Part shown: positions 8,586 to 16,834 of the stretch, in pieces | Numbering within the stretch: position 1 is the stretch's first letter | Layout: each line of letters begins with the position of its first letter | Assembly: GCF_001601575.1 (NCBI RefSeq) | Contig: NZ_LOHZ01000027.1 | Coordinates: forward strand, 79,443-143,442 | Length of the DNA: 64,000 nt | Reading direction: 5' to 3' | Source of the DNA: Thermovenabulum gondwanense | GTDB taxonomy: Bacteria > Bacillota > Thermosediminibacteria > Thermosediminibacterales > Thermosediminibacteraceae | The notes under the pieces: model-generated | What the model saw: only the letters and a program-made list of their open reading frames with translations | Databases searched by the model: none | What the model was told of the DNA's origin: nothing | Translations under genes and position numbers: made by a program

Positions 8586-9515
8586 TTAATGCATTATAAA
8601 CTTCGATATAAGTGAAGCTGCTACCAGAGTGATTCCGGTTAACTGGTAAATCTGGACAGTCAGTGCGTTGGCTTCTATGAATTTAGGAATATTATTTAAA
8701 TTTTCTTTTGCAACTTTAACAGCCTTTACCGAAAGAGGTAGTGACATTAAAGGAAGTAAAAACACAAGGTTTTTTGTGTATAAGACAAGTATTATATCCG
8801 ATACATAAGCTAAGGCAAAAAGTAAAGCGAAGATGGTAACGGAGCGCTCCTTTCCCAGCCTCACTACCCAGTTTTTCTTGTTTCCTTTTTTATCCGCTTC
8901 ATAGTCGGGAAACTGATTTACCCATAGGACGTTTGCTATTAAGAAACCGAGAATCACTGAAGCGATGATTGCTTCATACCTTATGCTGCCGGCTAAAACC
9001 AAATACATTCCGCATAGCACAAGTGGACCGAAGGCTATTCCAACGGCCAGTTCACCGAGTCCCCTGTAGCAGAGCATAAAGGGCGGCAGACTATAAAAAA
9101 CTGCCAGAGCCATTCCCCAAAGCCCTATGTATAATATTTTCGGCTCCCGGAAATGCCAGACGATTAGCCCAACCGCCGCAGCGGCTAAAAAAGTGAATAT
9201 TGCTATATTTCGTGCATCCTTTACCGTTAACAGTCCGTCGACAATGGTTTTTTTACCTCCGCTGAAGGGTGTCCTTTCTTCTTTTGGTATAAAGGTATCG
9301 ACTCCCGATATATAATCAACGATTTCATTGACGGCATTTTTACCTATTTCTATGAGATATACCCCTGCTGCGCTTAATAAGAACCAGAAAAGATGGAATT
9401 TACTTTCAAAGCTGTAGGCTAATGAAGCGGCTACTACCATTGGAACGGTAGAGGCGATCCATATTTTTGGATCGGCAAGCTGCCAGAAACCTTTCCAGAA
9501 AGTATTGTCTCTTAT
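8586..9515 (-). CDS. dmkA: UbiA-family prenyltransferase (MenA/DmkA-like), probable ATA start
   Basis: A membrane prenyltransferase that would attach a polyprenyl chain to 1,4-dihydroxy-2-naphthoate to make (demethyl)menaquinone. Both UbiA aspartate motifs are present: NEIVDYISGVD and, later, DYEADKKGNK, with about eight hydrophobic segments. The first ATG is at 9440, but the frame continues upstream with a segment typical of the family N-terminus (FWKGFWQLADPKIWIASTVP) to a stop at 9555. There is no ATG, GTG or TTG in that extension. AAAGGGGG lies seven bases before an ATA codon at 9515, so I place the start there, giving 309 residues. With ndh2, the polyprenyl synthase and the FMN lipoprotein it forms a FLEET-like set. 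A separate housekeeping MenA cannot be excluded. Confidence 0.82.
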   Translation of the reverse strand: MRDNTFWKGFWQLADPKIWIASTVPMVVAASLAYSFESKFHLFWFLLSAAGVYLIEIGKNAVNEIVDYISGVDTFIPKEERTPFSGGKKTIVDGLLTVKDARNIAIFTFLAAAAVGLIVWHFREPKILYIGLWGMALAVFYSLPPFMLCYRGLGELAVGIAFGPLVLCGMYLVLAGSIRYEAIIASVILGFLIANVLWVNQFPDYEADKKGNKKNWVVRLGKERSVTIFALLFALAYVSDIILVLYTKNLVFLLPLMSLPLSVKAVKVAKENLNNIPKFIEANALTVQIYQLTGITLVAASLISKFIMH

Positions 9516-9896
9516 ACGAAAACCCCCTTTCGAAAAAAATTTTTTTAACTTTTTTTAAGCATACTTCAATTATGAAGGAAATGTCAAAGGACGAAAAAAG
9601 GAATGTGACGTTAATAACAATCAATATCTGCCGATATTTTCTTTTTTTATTGCAAAATTTCTATATTACGATTCCTCGTGAAACAGAAGTAAAGATAACA
9701 AACAAAAATAATTGCATATTTATATATATGAATACAAAGAAGCAAAACAGTATATCACAATATGCGAAAAATATAGTAAAAATAAAAAAATTTGCTCAAA
9801 AAAGAGGTATTTTGCAAAATTTATAGAATTAATAATATATATATTTAACTATTTAATGCAAAAATAAAAAAATATTTGAAAAGGAGGTTATAAAGG
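9516..9896. other. AT-rich intergenic region between divergent dmkA and livK
   Basis: About 380 bases separate the divergent UbiA gene and the liv operon. The region is very AT-rich with many A and T runs and no convincing ORF. A TTGCAA near 9813 followed 17 bases later by an AT-rich hexamer is a weak promoter candidate for livK. I see no riboswitch-like structure. Confidence 0.5.
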
Positions 9897-11180
9897 GTGA
9901 AGAAGAAATTAGCCGTAATTGTAGCCTTATTATTGATTGCCACATTAATTCTCCCGGGATGCTCCCAGCAAGCGCAGAAACCCGCAGAGCAGCAGGAGAT
10001 TAAAATAGGAGCTATATTACCTCTAACGGGTTCTGCCGCAGCAACGGGAGTAAAACTAAAGTATGCTATAGAAACGGCGGAGGAAATAATTAACGGGGAA
10101 CATCCGGAAATCAATATGGAACTGGCAAAATCCGCAGGACTCCCAAATCTGAAAGGTGCGAAAATTAAATTTATCTTTGCCGACCATCAGGCAAATCCGG
10201 AAATAGCAAAATCCGAGGCGGAAAGGTTAATCCAGAACGAAAAAGTGGTGGGTTTGATCGGATGTTATCACAGCTCCGCCACTAAGCCCGCCAGCCAGGT
10301 GGCGGAAAGGTTCCAGATTCCATTTGTTGCCGGTTCTTCCAGCTCGGCCGCTTTAACGGAAAGGGGCTTAAAATGGTTTACCAGGATAGCGCCCCACGAT
10401 GGAATGGAAACAAAATTTTTCTTTGACTATTTGAAGTACTTGAACGAGAAATTTAACGCGGGCATCAAAAAGATCGCTGTGGTTTATATAGACAATGAAT
10501 ACGGTGTCCATGCTTTTCAGATGGTGCAAAAAACCATTGAAAATTACAAGAACGACGGTTTTGAATTGGTACTGGATGTTAAATACCCTGCCAATGTATC
10601 CAATGTGGATACCGAAGTGCAGAAGGTCAAGGCAGCGGCACCGGACGCCATTTTCCATGCTTCCTATATAGGGGATATGACCATGTTTGTTAAGAAGTAC
10701 AAGGAATTAAATGTAGTGCCAAAGGTCGTACTTTCCTACTGCGGTGGTTATCAGGATCCGCAGTTCGTGAAAAATCTTGGTAAGGATGCGGACTATTTTG
10801 CCGGGCCCAATGCTACTACCTCCGCGCTGTTCAGCAAGATGCCGGACCTTGCAAAAATAAACGAGATCTACAAGAAAAAGTCAGGTGTGGATATCGACGG
10901 GCCTACACTGGAAGATTTTGCATCAGCCATGGTGATTGCCGAAGCCATCAACAAAGCCGGCACTACCGATCCTGCTAAAGTAATGGAAGTTTTAAAGAGC
11001 ACCGAATTCAGTGCGCCGTATTTTGTGTCCGGCAAGATAAAGTTTGGTGAAGATGGACAGAATATTTACTCAGCTTCCGTAATGACCCAGATACAAAACG
11101 GAATTTACGAAGCCGTATGGCCGGAAAACTTCCAGACAAAACAGCCAATACCCGCCTTCCCCGAATGGAATAAGAGGTAA
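9897..11180 (+). CDS. livK: Branched-chain amino acid ABC transporter, substrate-binding lipoprotein
   Basis: A 427-residue extracellular binding protein of the LivK/LivJ type I periplasmic-binding fold. Residues 1-22 are a lipoprotein signal with lipobox LILPGC. The mature domain begins IKIGAILPLTGSAA, the classic family start, and VGLIGCYHSSATKPASQVAE is the ligand-binding loop. It starts with GTG behind AAGGAGG. It heads a five-gene operon with two permeases and two ATPases, so it delivers the ligand to that transporter. Leucine, isoleucine and valine are the default family substrates, but related proteins bind amides, aromatic acids or urea, so the substrate is uncertain. The hairpin after this gene probably helps keep binding-protein levels above those of the permease. 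Confidence 0.92.
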   Translation: MKKKLAVIVALLLIATLILPGCSQQAQKPAEQQEIKIGAILPLTGSAAATGVKLKYAIETAEEIINGEHPEINMELAKSAGLPNLKGAKIKFIFADHQANPEIAKSEAERLIQNEKVVGLIGCYHSSATKPASQVAERFQIPFVAGSSSSAALTERGLKWFTRIAPHDGMETKFFFDYLKYLNEKFNAGIKKIAVVYIDNEYGVHAFQMVQKTIENYKNDGFELVLDVKYPANVSNVDTEVQKVKAAAPDAIFHASYIGDMTMFVKKYKELNVVPKVVLSYCGGYQDPQFVKNLGKDADYFAGPNATTSALFSKMPDLAKINEIYKKKSGVDIDGPTLEDFASAMVIAEAINKAGTTDPAKVMEVLKSTEFSAPYFVSGKIKFGEDGQNIYSASVMTQIQNGIYEAVWPENFQTKQPIPAFPEWNKR

Positions 11181-11187
11181 ATGATAA

Positions 11188-11210
11188 AAGGGGGCTTTAA
11201 AAGCCCCCTT
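11188..11210 (+). terminator. Intercistronic hairpin between livK and livH (no T-run)
   Basis: A perfect 10-bp stem, AAGGGGGCTT and AAGCCCCCTT, with a three-base loop lies between the binding-protein gene and the first permease gene. There is no U-tract, so it is more likely a partial attenuator or 3'-end stabiliser that raises livK transcript over the rest of the operon. Confidence 0.7.
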
Positions 11211-11237
11211 AAAGTTAATCCGGAAAGGAGATGAAAC

Positions 11238-12092
11238 ATGCTGGGCCAGGTAATACTGAGCGGAATATTGATCGGATTTGTTTATTCTCTGGTGGCGGTT
11301 GGGTTGACCTTAATATGGGGTGTTATGGACATAATAAATTTTGCCCATGGAGAATTTCTTATGATTTCTATGTATACCGCTTTCTGGATGTACGCTCTTT
11401 TAAAGTGGGATCCTCTTGTTACCCTTCCTTTAGCTTCCTTCCTTATATTTGCCATAAGCTTTTTAACCTATAAGATGATAATAAAAAAGGTGCTGGATGC
11501 TCCCGGTTTAACTGCACTGCTTGCAACTTTTGGTCTTAGCCTGTTTATAAGAAATTTAGCGCAATTTTTGTGGACTCCCAATTACAGGTTCATTACCGAG
11601 TCAATCGTAACCGATAAAAAAATGGCTTTCGGAACACTTATAATAGGTATGCCTCAAATGGTGGCTGCCCTGGGCAGTGTATTAATGACGGGACTGATTT
11701 ATTATTTTGTTAAAAAAACCAGAATGGGAATGGCAATTCAGGCAACCGCATTGGACAGGGATACAGCGAAACTAATGGGAATAGATACTGAAAAGGTATA
11801 TGCGGTTACTTTCGGAATATCAGGCATTTGCGTGGGAGTCGCGGGGGTGCTCCTTTCCACCTTTTTCCCCGTATATCCCGAAGCCGGAGCCCTTTACAGC
11901 CTCCTTGCTTTTGTAATTGTTGCCTTCGGGGGTTTTGGAAATATCCAGGGGGCTTTGCTGGGAGGAATAATAGTAGGACTTGCGGAAAGCCTGGGCGGAT
12001 TTTTCCTGGGAACCCAGTTTAAGTACGCGGTAGTATTTCTACTTTATCTTTTGGTGCTTCAATTCAGACCCAAGGGATTGTTTGGATGGTAA
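11238..12092 (+). CDS. livH: Branched-chain amino acid ABC transporter permease LivH
   Basis: A 284-residue integral membrane permease of the LivH family with about eight hydrophobic segments. The N-terminal VAVGLTLIWGVMDIINFAHG motif and the C-terminal GGFGNIQGALLGGIIVGLAE motif are hallmarks of this half of the channel; the latter holds the coupling region to the ATPase. It is followed after 31 bases by livM, and a GGAAAGGAG site precedes ATG 11238. It forms a heterodimeric channel with LivM. Length is normal and the frame is intact. Confidence 0.95.
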   Translation: MLGQVILSGILIGFVYSLVAVGLTLIWGVMDIINFAHGEFLMISMYTAFWMYALLKWDPLVTLPLASFLIFAISFLTYKMIIKKVLDAPGLTALLATFGLSLFIRNLAQFLWTPNYRFITESIVTDKKMAFGTLIIGMPQMVAALGSVLMTGLIYYFVKKTRMGMAIQATALDRDTAKLMGIDTEKVYAVTFGISGICVGVAGVLLSTFFPVYPEAGALYSLLAFVIVAFGGFGNIQGALLGGIIVGLAESLGGFFLGTQFKYAVVFLLYLLVLQFRPKGLFGW

Positions 12093-12123
12093 TTGGTAAT
12101 AAGAAAGGGGCTGGTGGTGAGAC

Positions 12124-13110
12124 GTGAAGAGGATCAGGGGAAATATTTTGGCGTTAATTCTTACTATTATATTTATACTTCCTTTTATATATCCCAATAA
12201 TAACTTTCGACACATTTTAATTCTGTTTTTAATATTTGCAGGCTTAGGTGAGTCCTGGAATATAATTACGGGTTTTGCGGGTCAAACCTCTTTTGGACAT
12301 GCGGCATTTTTCGGGATAGGGGCTTATACTTCCACCATTTTATTTTATAAATTTCACCTTTCTCCCTGGCTGGGAATGATTTTCGGGGCAATTCTGGCAT
12401 CAATAATTTCGGCTGTGGTAAGTTACCCCTGTTTTAAATTAAAGGGGCATTATTTTGCCATTGCTACCCTTGCCATTGCCGAAATAATAAAACAGATTTT
12501 TGTAAGCTGGGATTATGTGGAAGGTGCCACGGGAATATCCATTCCCATAGTTGAAGAAGGGATAATCAATTTTCAGTTTCATTCTTCAAAAATACCTTAT
12601 TTTCTGATTGCCTATGTCTTTTTCGTTGCGGTGGTTTTTGCAGCGAAGTTTATAGAAAAAAACCGGATGGGGTATTACTTGAAAGCCATAAGAGACAGCC
12701 ATGAGGCTGCTGAGGCCCTTGGAATAAATACCACCCTTTACAAACTTTATGCGATGATGGTAAGCGCAGCTTTTACGGCAATGCTTGGGACACTTTACGC
12801 CCAGTATATTTTATACATCGACCCCTTTATGGTGTTCCCCCTGGAAATTTCTATGAAAATCGTTTTACTCACCGTCCTGGGAGGAATCGGAAGTATATAT
12901 GGCCCTATAATAGGGGCGGCGGTACTTATTCCCCTTTCGGAATATACCCGAATTCTTCTTGGAGGTACGGGTAAGGGGATTGACCTGATTATTTTCGGAG
13001 CACTGATAGTCATTATTGCCTGCTACGAACCTAACGGGATAATAGGATTGTTAAAGCAAAAAAGCAGGAAGGGGGAAACGGTAATTGAAAAGGCCAAAGC
13101 TTTATCTTGA
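12124..13110 (+). CDS. livM: Branched-chain amino acid ABC transporter permease LivM
   Basis: A 328-residue permease with about nine hydrophobic segments. The motif WNIITGFAGQTSFGHAAFFG and the cytoplasmic coupling helix RDSHEAAEALGINTTLYK are characteristic of LivM, and GGIGSIYGPIIGAAVL is the C-terminal channel signature. It uses a GTG start (12124). The 3' end overlaps livG by 26 bases, implying translational coupling. It pairs with LivH to form the membrane pore. Confidence 0.95.
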   Translation: MKRIRGNILALILTIIFILPFIYPNNNFRHILILFLIFAGLGESWNIITGFAGQTSFGHAAFFGIGAYTSTILFYKFHLSPWLGMIFGAILASIISAVVSYPCFKLKGHYFAIATLAIAEIIKQIFVSWDYVEGATGISIPIVEEGIINFQFHSSKIPYFLIAYVFFVAVVFAAKFIEKNRMGYYLKAIRDSHEAAEALGINTTLYKLYAMMVSAAFTAMLGTLYAQYILYIDPFMVFPLEISMKIVLLTVLGGIGSIYGPIIGAAVLIPLSEYTRILLGGTGKGIDLIIFGALIVIIACYEPNGIIGLLKQKSRKGETVIEKAKALS

Positions 13111-13828
13111 TAAGGTTACAATGAAGTTCGGGAATCTGATTGCCAACGAAGATGTGAGCTTTGAGGTAAAGGAAGGAGAAATAGTTAGCCTTATCGGCCC
13201 TAACGGGGCGGGCAAAACGACCTTATTTAACTGTATTACCGGGTTTTATAAACCCTTTTCGGGCAGGGTTTACTTTGAGGGTACCGAAATTACCGGCTGG
13301 CCTCCGCATAAAATTACTGCTCTCGGACTTGCCCGAACCTTTCAAATTGTAAAACCCCTCAAGGAGATGACGGTAAGGGATAATGTGCTAACGGGAGCCT
13401 TTTTAAAGGCCAAAGACAGGAAGGAAGCGGAAGAAATCGCCGATGATGTTTTAAAATTTACCCAGCTTTATGATAAGAGAAATTTTCTTGCATCTAGTCT
13501 TACGATTGTAGACAAAAAAAGATTGGAGCTTGCAAGGATTCTGGCAACGAAGCCAAAAATGGTAATGCTGGATGAAGTTATGGCGGGATTAAATTCGACC
13601 GAAATTAAACAGGCAGTTGATATTTGCATGAAACTCAGGGAAAGCGGTATTACCCTTCTTATCGTGGAGCATATAATGGAAGCCATTATGCCTATTTCCG
13701 ACAGGGTAATAGTCTTAAATGCGGGCAGAAAGATTGCCGAAGGACCTCCTCAGGAAATCGTTAATAATGAGGAAGTAATAAAAGCGTATCTGGGGGAAAG
13801 ATATCATGCTAAAAGTAAAAAATCTTAA
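13085..13828 (+). CDS. livG: Branched-chain amino acid ABC transporter ATP-binding protein LivG
   Basis: A 247-residue ABC ATPase. Walker A is GPNGAGKTT and Walker B is VMLDEVMAGL. The signature loop is divergent: where most ABC proteins read LSGGQ this one reads LTIVDKKRLELARIL, although LivG-type subunits do often deviate here. The C-terminal extension (IVNNEEVIKAYLGERY) is the family-specific tail that contacts the permease. It starts with TTG behind GGAAGGGGG and overlaps livM and livF at both ends. It would drive import together with LivF. Confidence 0.93.
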   Translation: MKRPKLYLDKVTMKFGNLIANEDVSFEVKEGEIVSLIGPNGAGKTTLFNCITGFYKPFSGRVYFEGTEITGWPPHKITALGLARTFQIVKPLKEMTVRDNVLTGAFLKAKDRKEAEEIADDVLKFTQLYDKRNFLASSLTIVDKKRLELARILATKPKMVMLDEVMAGLNSTEIKQAVDICMKLRESGITLLIVEHIMEAIMPISDRVIVLNAGRKIAEGPPQEIVNNEEVIKAYLGERYHAKSKKS

Positions 13829-14510
13829 TGTCGGTTATGACAATGTGCCTGTAATTTTTGATGTCTCTTTTGAGGTAAAAGAAAAGGAGCTGGTGTCCAT
13901 AGTAGGCTCCAACGGCGCGGGGAAGACGACAATTTTAAAAACCATCTCCGGGCTGTTAAAACCCTTTTCGGGGGAAATAGAGTTTATGGGGAAAAGGATT
14001 GACCGAATGCCTGCCCATGAAATAGTTAAGCTGGGGATCGCCCATGTTCCTGAGGGCAGAAGGGTTTTCGGTAAATTAAGCGTTCTCGATAATCTTTTGC
14101 TGGGAGCTTATACAATTCCCGACTCTAATCTGGTGAAAAAAACCTTAAACGAGGTATACGAGATTTTTCCGCGATTGAAAGAAAGAGAAAATCAAAAAGC
14201 GGAAACCCTTTCGGGTGGAGAACAGCAGATGCTGGCTATAGCAAGGAGTCTTATGTCCAGGCCCAAAATTCTCCTGGTGGATGAGATGTCCCTCGGATTG
14301 ATGCCCCTCCTCGTGGATAAGGTCCTGGAAATACTAAAGGAGATCTCCCGGGCGGGAATGACAATACTGCTGGTGGAGCAAAAGGTCCAGGAGGCTCTGG
14401 AGATGGCCGATAGAGGATATATTTTACAGACCGGAAGGATTGTAGCGGAGGGAACCGGCAGGGAGCTTTTGGAAAGCGAGATGGTGAAAAAAGCGTATAT
14501 GGGAATGTAA
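13806..14510 (+). CDS. livF: Branched-chain amino acid ABC transporter ATP-binding protein LivF
   Basis: A 234-residue ABC ATPase with Walker A GSNGAGKTT, a regular signature TLSGGEQQMLAIARSLM and Walker B LLVDEMSLGL. The HVPEGRRVFGKLSV segment after the Q-loop is diagnostic of LivF. Its first 23 bases overlap livG, and a transcription terminator follows directly, so it is the last gene of the liv operon. It pairs with LivG as the heterodimeric motor. Confidence 0.95.
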   Translation: MLKVKNLNVGYDNVPVIFDVSFEVKEKELVSIVGSNGAGKTTILKTISGLLKPFSGEIEFMGKRIDRMPAHEIVKLGIAHVPEGRRVFGKLSVLDNLLLGAYTIPDSNLVKKTLNEVYEIFPRLKERENQKAETLSGGEQQMLAIARSLMSRPKILLVDEMSLGLMPLLVDKVLEILKEISRAGMTILLVEQKVQEALEMADRGYILQTGRIVAEGTGRELLESEMVKKAYMGM

Positions 14511-14513
14511 AAA

Positions 14514-14537
14514 ATACCCCTTAAAGGGGTAATTTTT
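14514..14537 (+). terminator. Intrinsic terminator of the liv operon
   Basis: TACCCC and GGGGTA arms around TTAAA are followed by seven T residues, immediately after the livF stop. It closes the five-gene liv transcript. Confidence 0.85.
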
Positions 14538-14635
14538 TTATGTTTTTTATTTTCTTTTTTAATAAAATATGTAAATTTTGCAGGAATTTTATGTAATTTT
14601 GTAGAATACATAAAAATACTAAATGGAGGGATGGT

Positions 14636-15289
14636 ATGACAACGGAAAGAGAAGAAATAAAGCGTTATGAGGATATCATTAAAAAAATTAAGGATGTAAT
14701 TTCCGTAAAGATTAACACTTCTTCTGACGGCAGCATTTCCGAAATCCACGTTCTTGCAAATTCCAACAGAAGTCCGAAGCAGATAGTCAGGGACATTGAA
14801 TCCGCTTTAATAGCCTGCTTTGGTTCTAACATAGACCACAAAAAGATAAGCATTGCTCAGGTGGGAGAGGAAGTAATTTCAAGGTCTCATTTGAGGTTGA
14901 AGGTAAACGGCATAGATGTTAGAAAGAGCGGTGTAACTTACGAGGTTACGGTTAGCCTTATTGGGCCGGAAAATGCCATATACGAAGGGAAGGCTATGGG
15001 GGGTATAAGCTTAAAAAATTTAATGAAATTATCCGCTCAGGCCACGTTGGATGCTGTACATAAATTTTTGAATAAGGATTATGTTTTTAACTTAGAAGAA
15101 GTGATGAGTTATAAAATTTCCGATAAAGAAGCTATTGCGGTGCTCATTTCCAGCTCGATAAACGGACAGGAAGAGTATTTTTTGGGTTCTATATTGCTGA
15201 AACAGGACAAGCCCGAATCCACTGCTCGTGCTACTCTTGATGCCATTAACAGGAGACTTATAATAATTAATTCCGAAAATTGCGAATAA
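14636..15289 (+). CDS. Conserved protein of unknown function
   Basis: A 217-residue soluble protein that I do not recognise as a named family. It has an acidic helical start, then two similar alpha/beta units: SISEIHVLANSNRSPKQIVRD around residues 24-45, and a later part with LMKLSAQATLDAVHKFL and SARATLDAINRRL-like helices (about 120-210) that look like an internal duplication. No signal peptide or membrane segment is seen. A TGGAGGGATGGT site precedes ATG 14636. It stands upstream of an unusual inverted repeat, an HD-GYP protein and a DUF5317 protein on the same strand. Co-occurrence with HD-GYP suggests a link to signalling, but this is only context. Confidence 0.8.
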   Translation: MTTEREEIKRYEDIIKKIKDVISVKINTSSDGSISEIHVLANSNRSPKQIVRDIESALIACFGSNIDHKKISIAQVGEEVISRSHLRLKVNGIDVRKSGVTYEVTVSLIGPENAIYEGKAMGGISLKNLMKLSAQATLDAVHKFLNKDYVFNLEEVMSYKISDKEAIAVLISSSINGQEEYFLGSILLKQDKPESTARATLDAINRRLIIINSENCE

Positions 15290-15508
15290 AAGGGCCGACA
15301 GTATTTAATTTTTTTAAGCGAAGCGAAAATTATATCCTGCTCCGGTAGCGGAAGGAGCAGAGTCCGTAGATAGGAGGAGGCTATAATTGATGAGAATTAA
15401 CGACACCCTTGTTAAGATAATCCTTGCCCTTTTCGCCCTGGTATTAGCCGGCGGCGCCAATTTAAAATTAGGGCCATAAAAAAATATCCAGCTGTCGGCC
15501 CTTTTATT
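15285..15508. repeat. 17-bp perfect inverted repeat enclosing a 190-base segment (structured RNA or MITE-like)
   Basis: AATAAAAGGGCCGACAG at 15285-15301 is the exact reverse complement of CTGTCGGCCCTTTTATT at 15492-15508. The left arm overlaps the stop codon of the gene upstream and the right arm runs into a T-rich stretch, so in RNA it would form a long closing stem with a terminator-like 3' end. Inside are a second hairpin (CTGCTCC 15337-15343 with GGAGCAG 15354-15360), a strong AGGAGGAGG and a 29-codon ORF. It could be a structured RNA element, a long-loop terminator or a tiny mobile element. Confidence 0.75.
15390..15479 (+). CDS. Putative 29-residue hydrophobic peptide within the inverted repeat
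   Basis: ATG 15390 follows TAGGAGGAGG with a normal nine-base spacing and opens 29 codons ending in TAA. The peptide starts MRINDTLVKII, has a hydrophobic core (LALFALVLAGG) and ends ANLKLGP, so it looks like a small single-span membrane peptide with a basic N-terminus. The good ribosome binding site and the position between the unknown protein and the HD-GYP gene favour translation. I recognise no family. It may be a real small protein, a leader peptide or a chance ORF. Confidence 0.5.
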   Translation: MRINDTLVKIILALFALVLAGGANLKLGP

Positions 15509-15560
15509 TTTAATAGAAATTACAACATGTTAATTGAATGCAAAAAGCAGGTGGTTTTTA

Positions 15561-16832
15561 GTGGGAGATAAAAAAGTTTCTAAATTTTTTTGGATATATT
15601 TTTTGATATTAGTTGCTATAGCTTTATATTTTTTATATATTTCTATTATTACTTTTCCCTTGCATGATATAAGCAAATTATCATCATTGGTAATATTTAC
15701 TACCATGCTAATATTAGGAGAATTACTTTCGGTAACTCTACCAAATCAAACTGAAATCACGGTTGGTTTTGCAATTAATACGGCTACTATTTTAATATTC
15801 GGCTTTAAATTCAGCACAATAATAGCATTTATAGCTGTAACCGCAACCGAGTTAAAAAGAATAAAAATTATGCCTTTATACAAGTCAATTTTAAATATTT
15901 GTATATTTGTTATAATGGTAAGTGTTTCCGGATTTATATATGAAAAATTAGGTGGAAGTATAGGTAATATCAACATTTATTCCGATTTTTTAAAAATACT
16001 ACTAATGATTGCTATATACTTTTTTATTAATGTCGGGCTGATTCTAACGGTAGTATATTTATTATATTCTAAATCTATGTTTTTTAATTTCTTAAATATA
16101 TTCATTAAACTAATACCTAACTACTTTTCTCTGGGGTTTTTAGGAGTTCTATTGGCAATAATTTACGTTAACGTAGGCATACTGGGAGTAATCTTATTTT
16201 TAATACCGCTCTTGGTAGCCCGACATTCCTTCAAACTTTACATGGATATGAGAAAAACCTACTTAGACACCATTAAAGCCCTTGCCAATGCTCTGGAAGC
16301 GAAAGACCCCTATACCAGGGGACATTCAGAAAGGGTAGCTAAGCTTGCGGTGGCAATTGCGGAAGATCTTAATTTAAGCCAGGATTTGATACAGAATTTG
16401 AACTATGCGGCGATTCTCCACGATATCGGGAAAATTGGAATACCGGAAATCATATTAAATAAGCCCGGAAAACTTTCCGATGAGGAATTTGCAAAAATAA
16501 AGGAACACCCGGTGAAGGGTGCGAGCATTACCAACAATGTGGATTTTCTTTCCCAGGCATCCCTCTTTATCCTTCACCACCACGAAAGGTTAAACGGAAG
16601 CGGTTATCCTAAAGGATTAAAAGGAGCTGAAATCCCCCTTGGGGCGGCCATAATAGCGGTGGCGGATGTTTACGATGCCCTTACAACGGATAGGCCGTAC
16701 AGGAATGCGCTAAGCCCTCAAGAAGCCTTTAAGGAAATTGAAATAAATAAAGGGGTATTATTTAAAGAAGAGGTGGTTGATGCTTTAAAGAGGGTGCTGG
16801 AAAAACGTGAGGAACTTAAGGAGTGCGTTTAA
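15561..16832 (+). CDS. Membrane-anchored HD-GYP domain protein (putative c-di-GMP phosphodiesterase)
   Basis: A 423-residue protein. About the first 220 residues hold roughly seven hydrophobic segments forming a sensor-like membrane domain. The rest is an HD-GYP domain: HSERVAKLAVAIAEDL, the metal-binding HDIGKIGIPE, the HHHERLNGSGYP stretch carrying the GYP loop, and ADVYDALTTDRPYR. This family linearises cyclic di-GMP. I chose GTG 15561, preceded by AGGTGG with six-base spacing, over the upstream TTG 15534. It lies just after the inverted-repeat element and is followed closely by a DUF5317 gene. The signal sensed by the membrane part is unknown. Confidence 0.9.
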   Translation: MGDKKVSKFFWIYFLILVAIALYFLYISIITFPLHDISKLSSLVIFTTMLILGELLSVTLPNQTEITVGFAINTATILIFGFKFSTIIAFIAVTATELKRIKIMPLYKSILNICIFVIMVSVSGFIYEKLGGSIGNINIYSDFLKILLMIAIYFFINVGLILTVVYLLYSKSMFFNFLNIFIKLIPNYFSLGFLGVLLAIIYVNVGILGVILFLIPLLVARHSFKLYMDMRKTYLDTIKALANALEAKDPYTRGHSERVAKLAVAIAEDLNLSQDLIQNLNYAAILHDIGKIGIPEIILNKPGKLSDEEFAKIKEHPVKGASITNNVDFLSQASLFILHHHERLNGSGYPKGLKGAEIPLGAAIIAVADVYDALTTDRPYRNALSPQEAFKEIEINKGVLFKEEVVDALKRVLEKREELKECV

Positions 16833-16834
16833 AG

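Noticed and set aside
9467..9826. 119-codon plus-strand ORF between the UbiA gene and livK
   Set aside because: It starts inside the antisense of the UbiA N-terminus, has no ribosome binding site, and its product is low-complexity Lys/Asn/Ile-rich from AT-rich DNA.
13085..13828. LivG as a defective ATPase because LSGGQ is missing
   Set aside because: Walker A and B are intact and LivG-type subunits commonly have a divergent signature loop, so the gene is treated as functional.
14192..14749. 185-codon minus-strand ORF across the end of livF
   Set aside because: It crosses the liv terminator and runs opposite to two coding regions; composition is not protein-like.
15285..15508. c-di-GMP riboswitch upstream of the HD-GYP gene
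   Set aside because: The conserved GEMM-I core sequences are not present and the structure does not match either known c-di-GMP class by eye.
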